Source: JADHUC01 sp964617665 (lineage in GTDB: Bacteria > Planctomycetota > Planctomycetia > Pirellulales > Pirellulaceae). Taken from it: a stretch of 15,381 nucleotides of DNA. How positions within the stretch are numbered: position 1 is the first letter of the stretch; each line of letters begins with the position of its first letter. The notes under the pieces were generated by a model. That model was not told the origin of the DNA. It searched no databases and was given only the letters and a program-made list of their open reading frames with translations. Shown in pieces: positions 15,283 through 15,381 of this stretch. The stretch lies in assembly GCA_964617665.1 (NCBI GenBank), contig CAZUAH010000318.1, positions 1 to 15,381 on the forward strand. Reading direction: 5' to 3'. The translations under genes were made by a program, and so were the position numbers.

Positions 15283-15381
15283 TAACACTTGCATTGTGGT
15301 CCGTCTATCTATCAATGTCAGTTGGATGGCCGGGGCTGGACTGAGCGTCAGCGAGGGAAGCCCCGGGGTTTCGGGCTTGCG
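15283..15381. repeat. Palindromic repeat downstream of sulfatase 3, possibly cut by the window edge
   Basis: CCGGGGCT (15330-15337) pairs with AGCCCCGG (15359-15366); inside the loop CTGAGCGTCAG (15341-15351) is itself nearly palindromic (CTGA/TCAG). From memory, GCGTCAGCGAGGGAAGCCCCGGG occurs repeatedly between genes of Pirellula-type planctomycetes. The element begins about 47 nt after the sulfatase stop and may act as its terminator. Bases 15283-15328 show nothing else. Confidence 0.6.

Noticed and set aside
1..15381. CRISPR arrays, tRNA or rRNA genes, transposases, phage genes
   Set aside because: No regularly spaced repeats, cloverleaf-like sequences or matching protein motifs were seen; the palindromic repeats are single units, not arrays.

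Overview
The window looks like a chromosomal segment of a planctomycete of the Pirellula/Rhodopirellula/Blastopirellula type. The reasons are several exported sulfatases in one block, an efp-epmA pair, very long TPR proteins, moderately GC-rich coding DNA with few strong Shine-Dalgarno sites, and palindromic intergenic repeats of a kind I associate with these genomes. This assignment is inference; there is no rRNA or other marker in the window.

Layout. (1) Bases 1-1256, plus strand: the C-terminal end of elongation factor P, followed with no gap by epmA, the ligase that modifies EF-P. (2) 1257-1429: a weak hairpin and a long imperfect palindromic repeat. (3) 1430-2449, plus: a membrane CPBP (CAAX-type) protease. 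Its end overlaps by 9 bp the end of a minus-strand Nudix-like hydrolase (2441-3067). (4) 3371-8383, minus: a 1670-residue protein made mostly of TPR-like helical repeats with a C39-like cysteine peptidase domain near residues 310-450. (5) 8384-8936: a divergent intergenic region holding an AT-rich inverted repeat. (6) 8937-15282, plus: a four-gene secreted hydrolase block. It has an iduronate-2-sulfatase-like sulfatase, an S15/CocE-type serine hydrolase, an N-terminal half-sulfatase that overlaps the hydrolase gene by 4 bp (ATGA), and a second full-length arylsulfatase with a C-terminal beta-rich extension. (7) A further palindromic repeat at the right edge.

How the genes work together. EF-P and EpmA are enzyme and substrate: EpmA adds beta-lysine to EF-P, which relieves ribosome stalling at polyproline stretches. 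EpmB, which makes the beta-lysine, is not in this window. The 8937-15282 block encodes proteins with N-terminal export signals and probably acts on sulfated extracellular or periplasmic polymers. Sulfatases of this type need formylglycine maturation by an FGE encoded elsewhere. The order of the last three genes suggests co-transcription; the repeat element at 10494-10610 separates the first sulfatase from them. The large TPR/C39 protein has no signal peptide and no visible partner such as an ABC exporter, so its role is open. It is the least conventional protein here.

No tRNA, rRNA, CRISPR array, transposase or phage gene was seen. No complete undescribed system can be claimed. The most promising leads are the TPR/C39 protein, the family of structured intergenic repeats, the half-sulfatase coupled to a peptidase-like hydrolase, and the non-canonical FGly motif of the last sulfatase.
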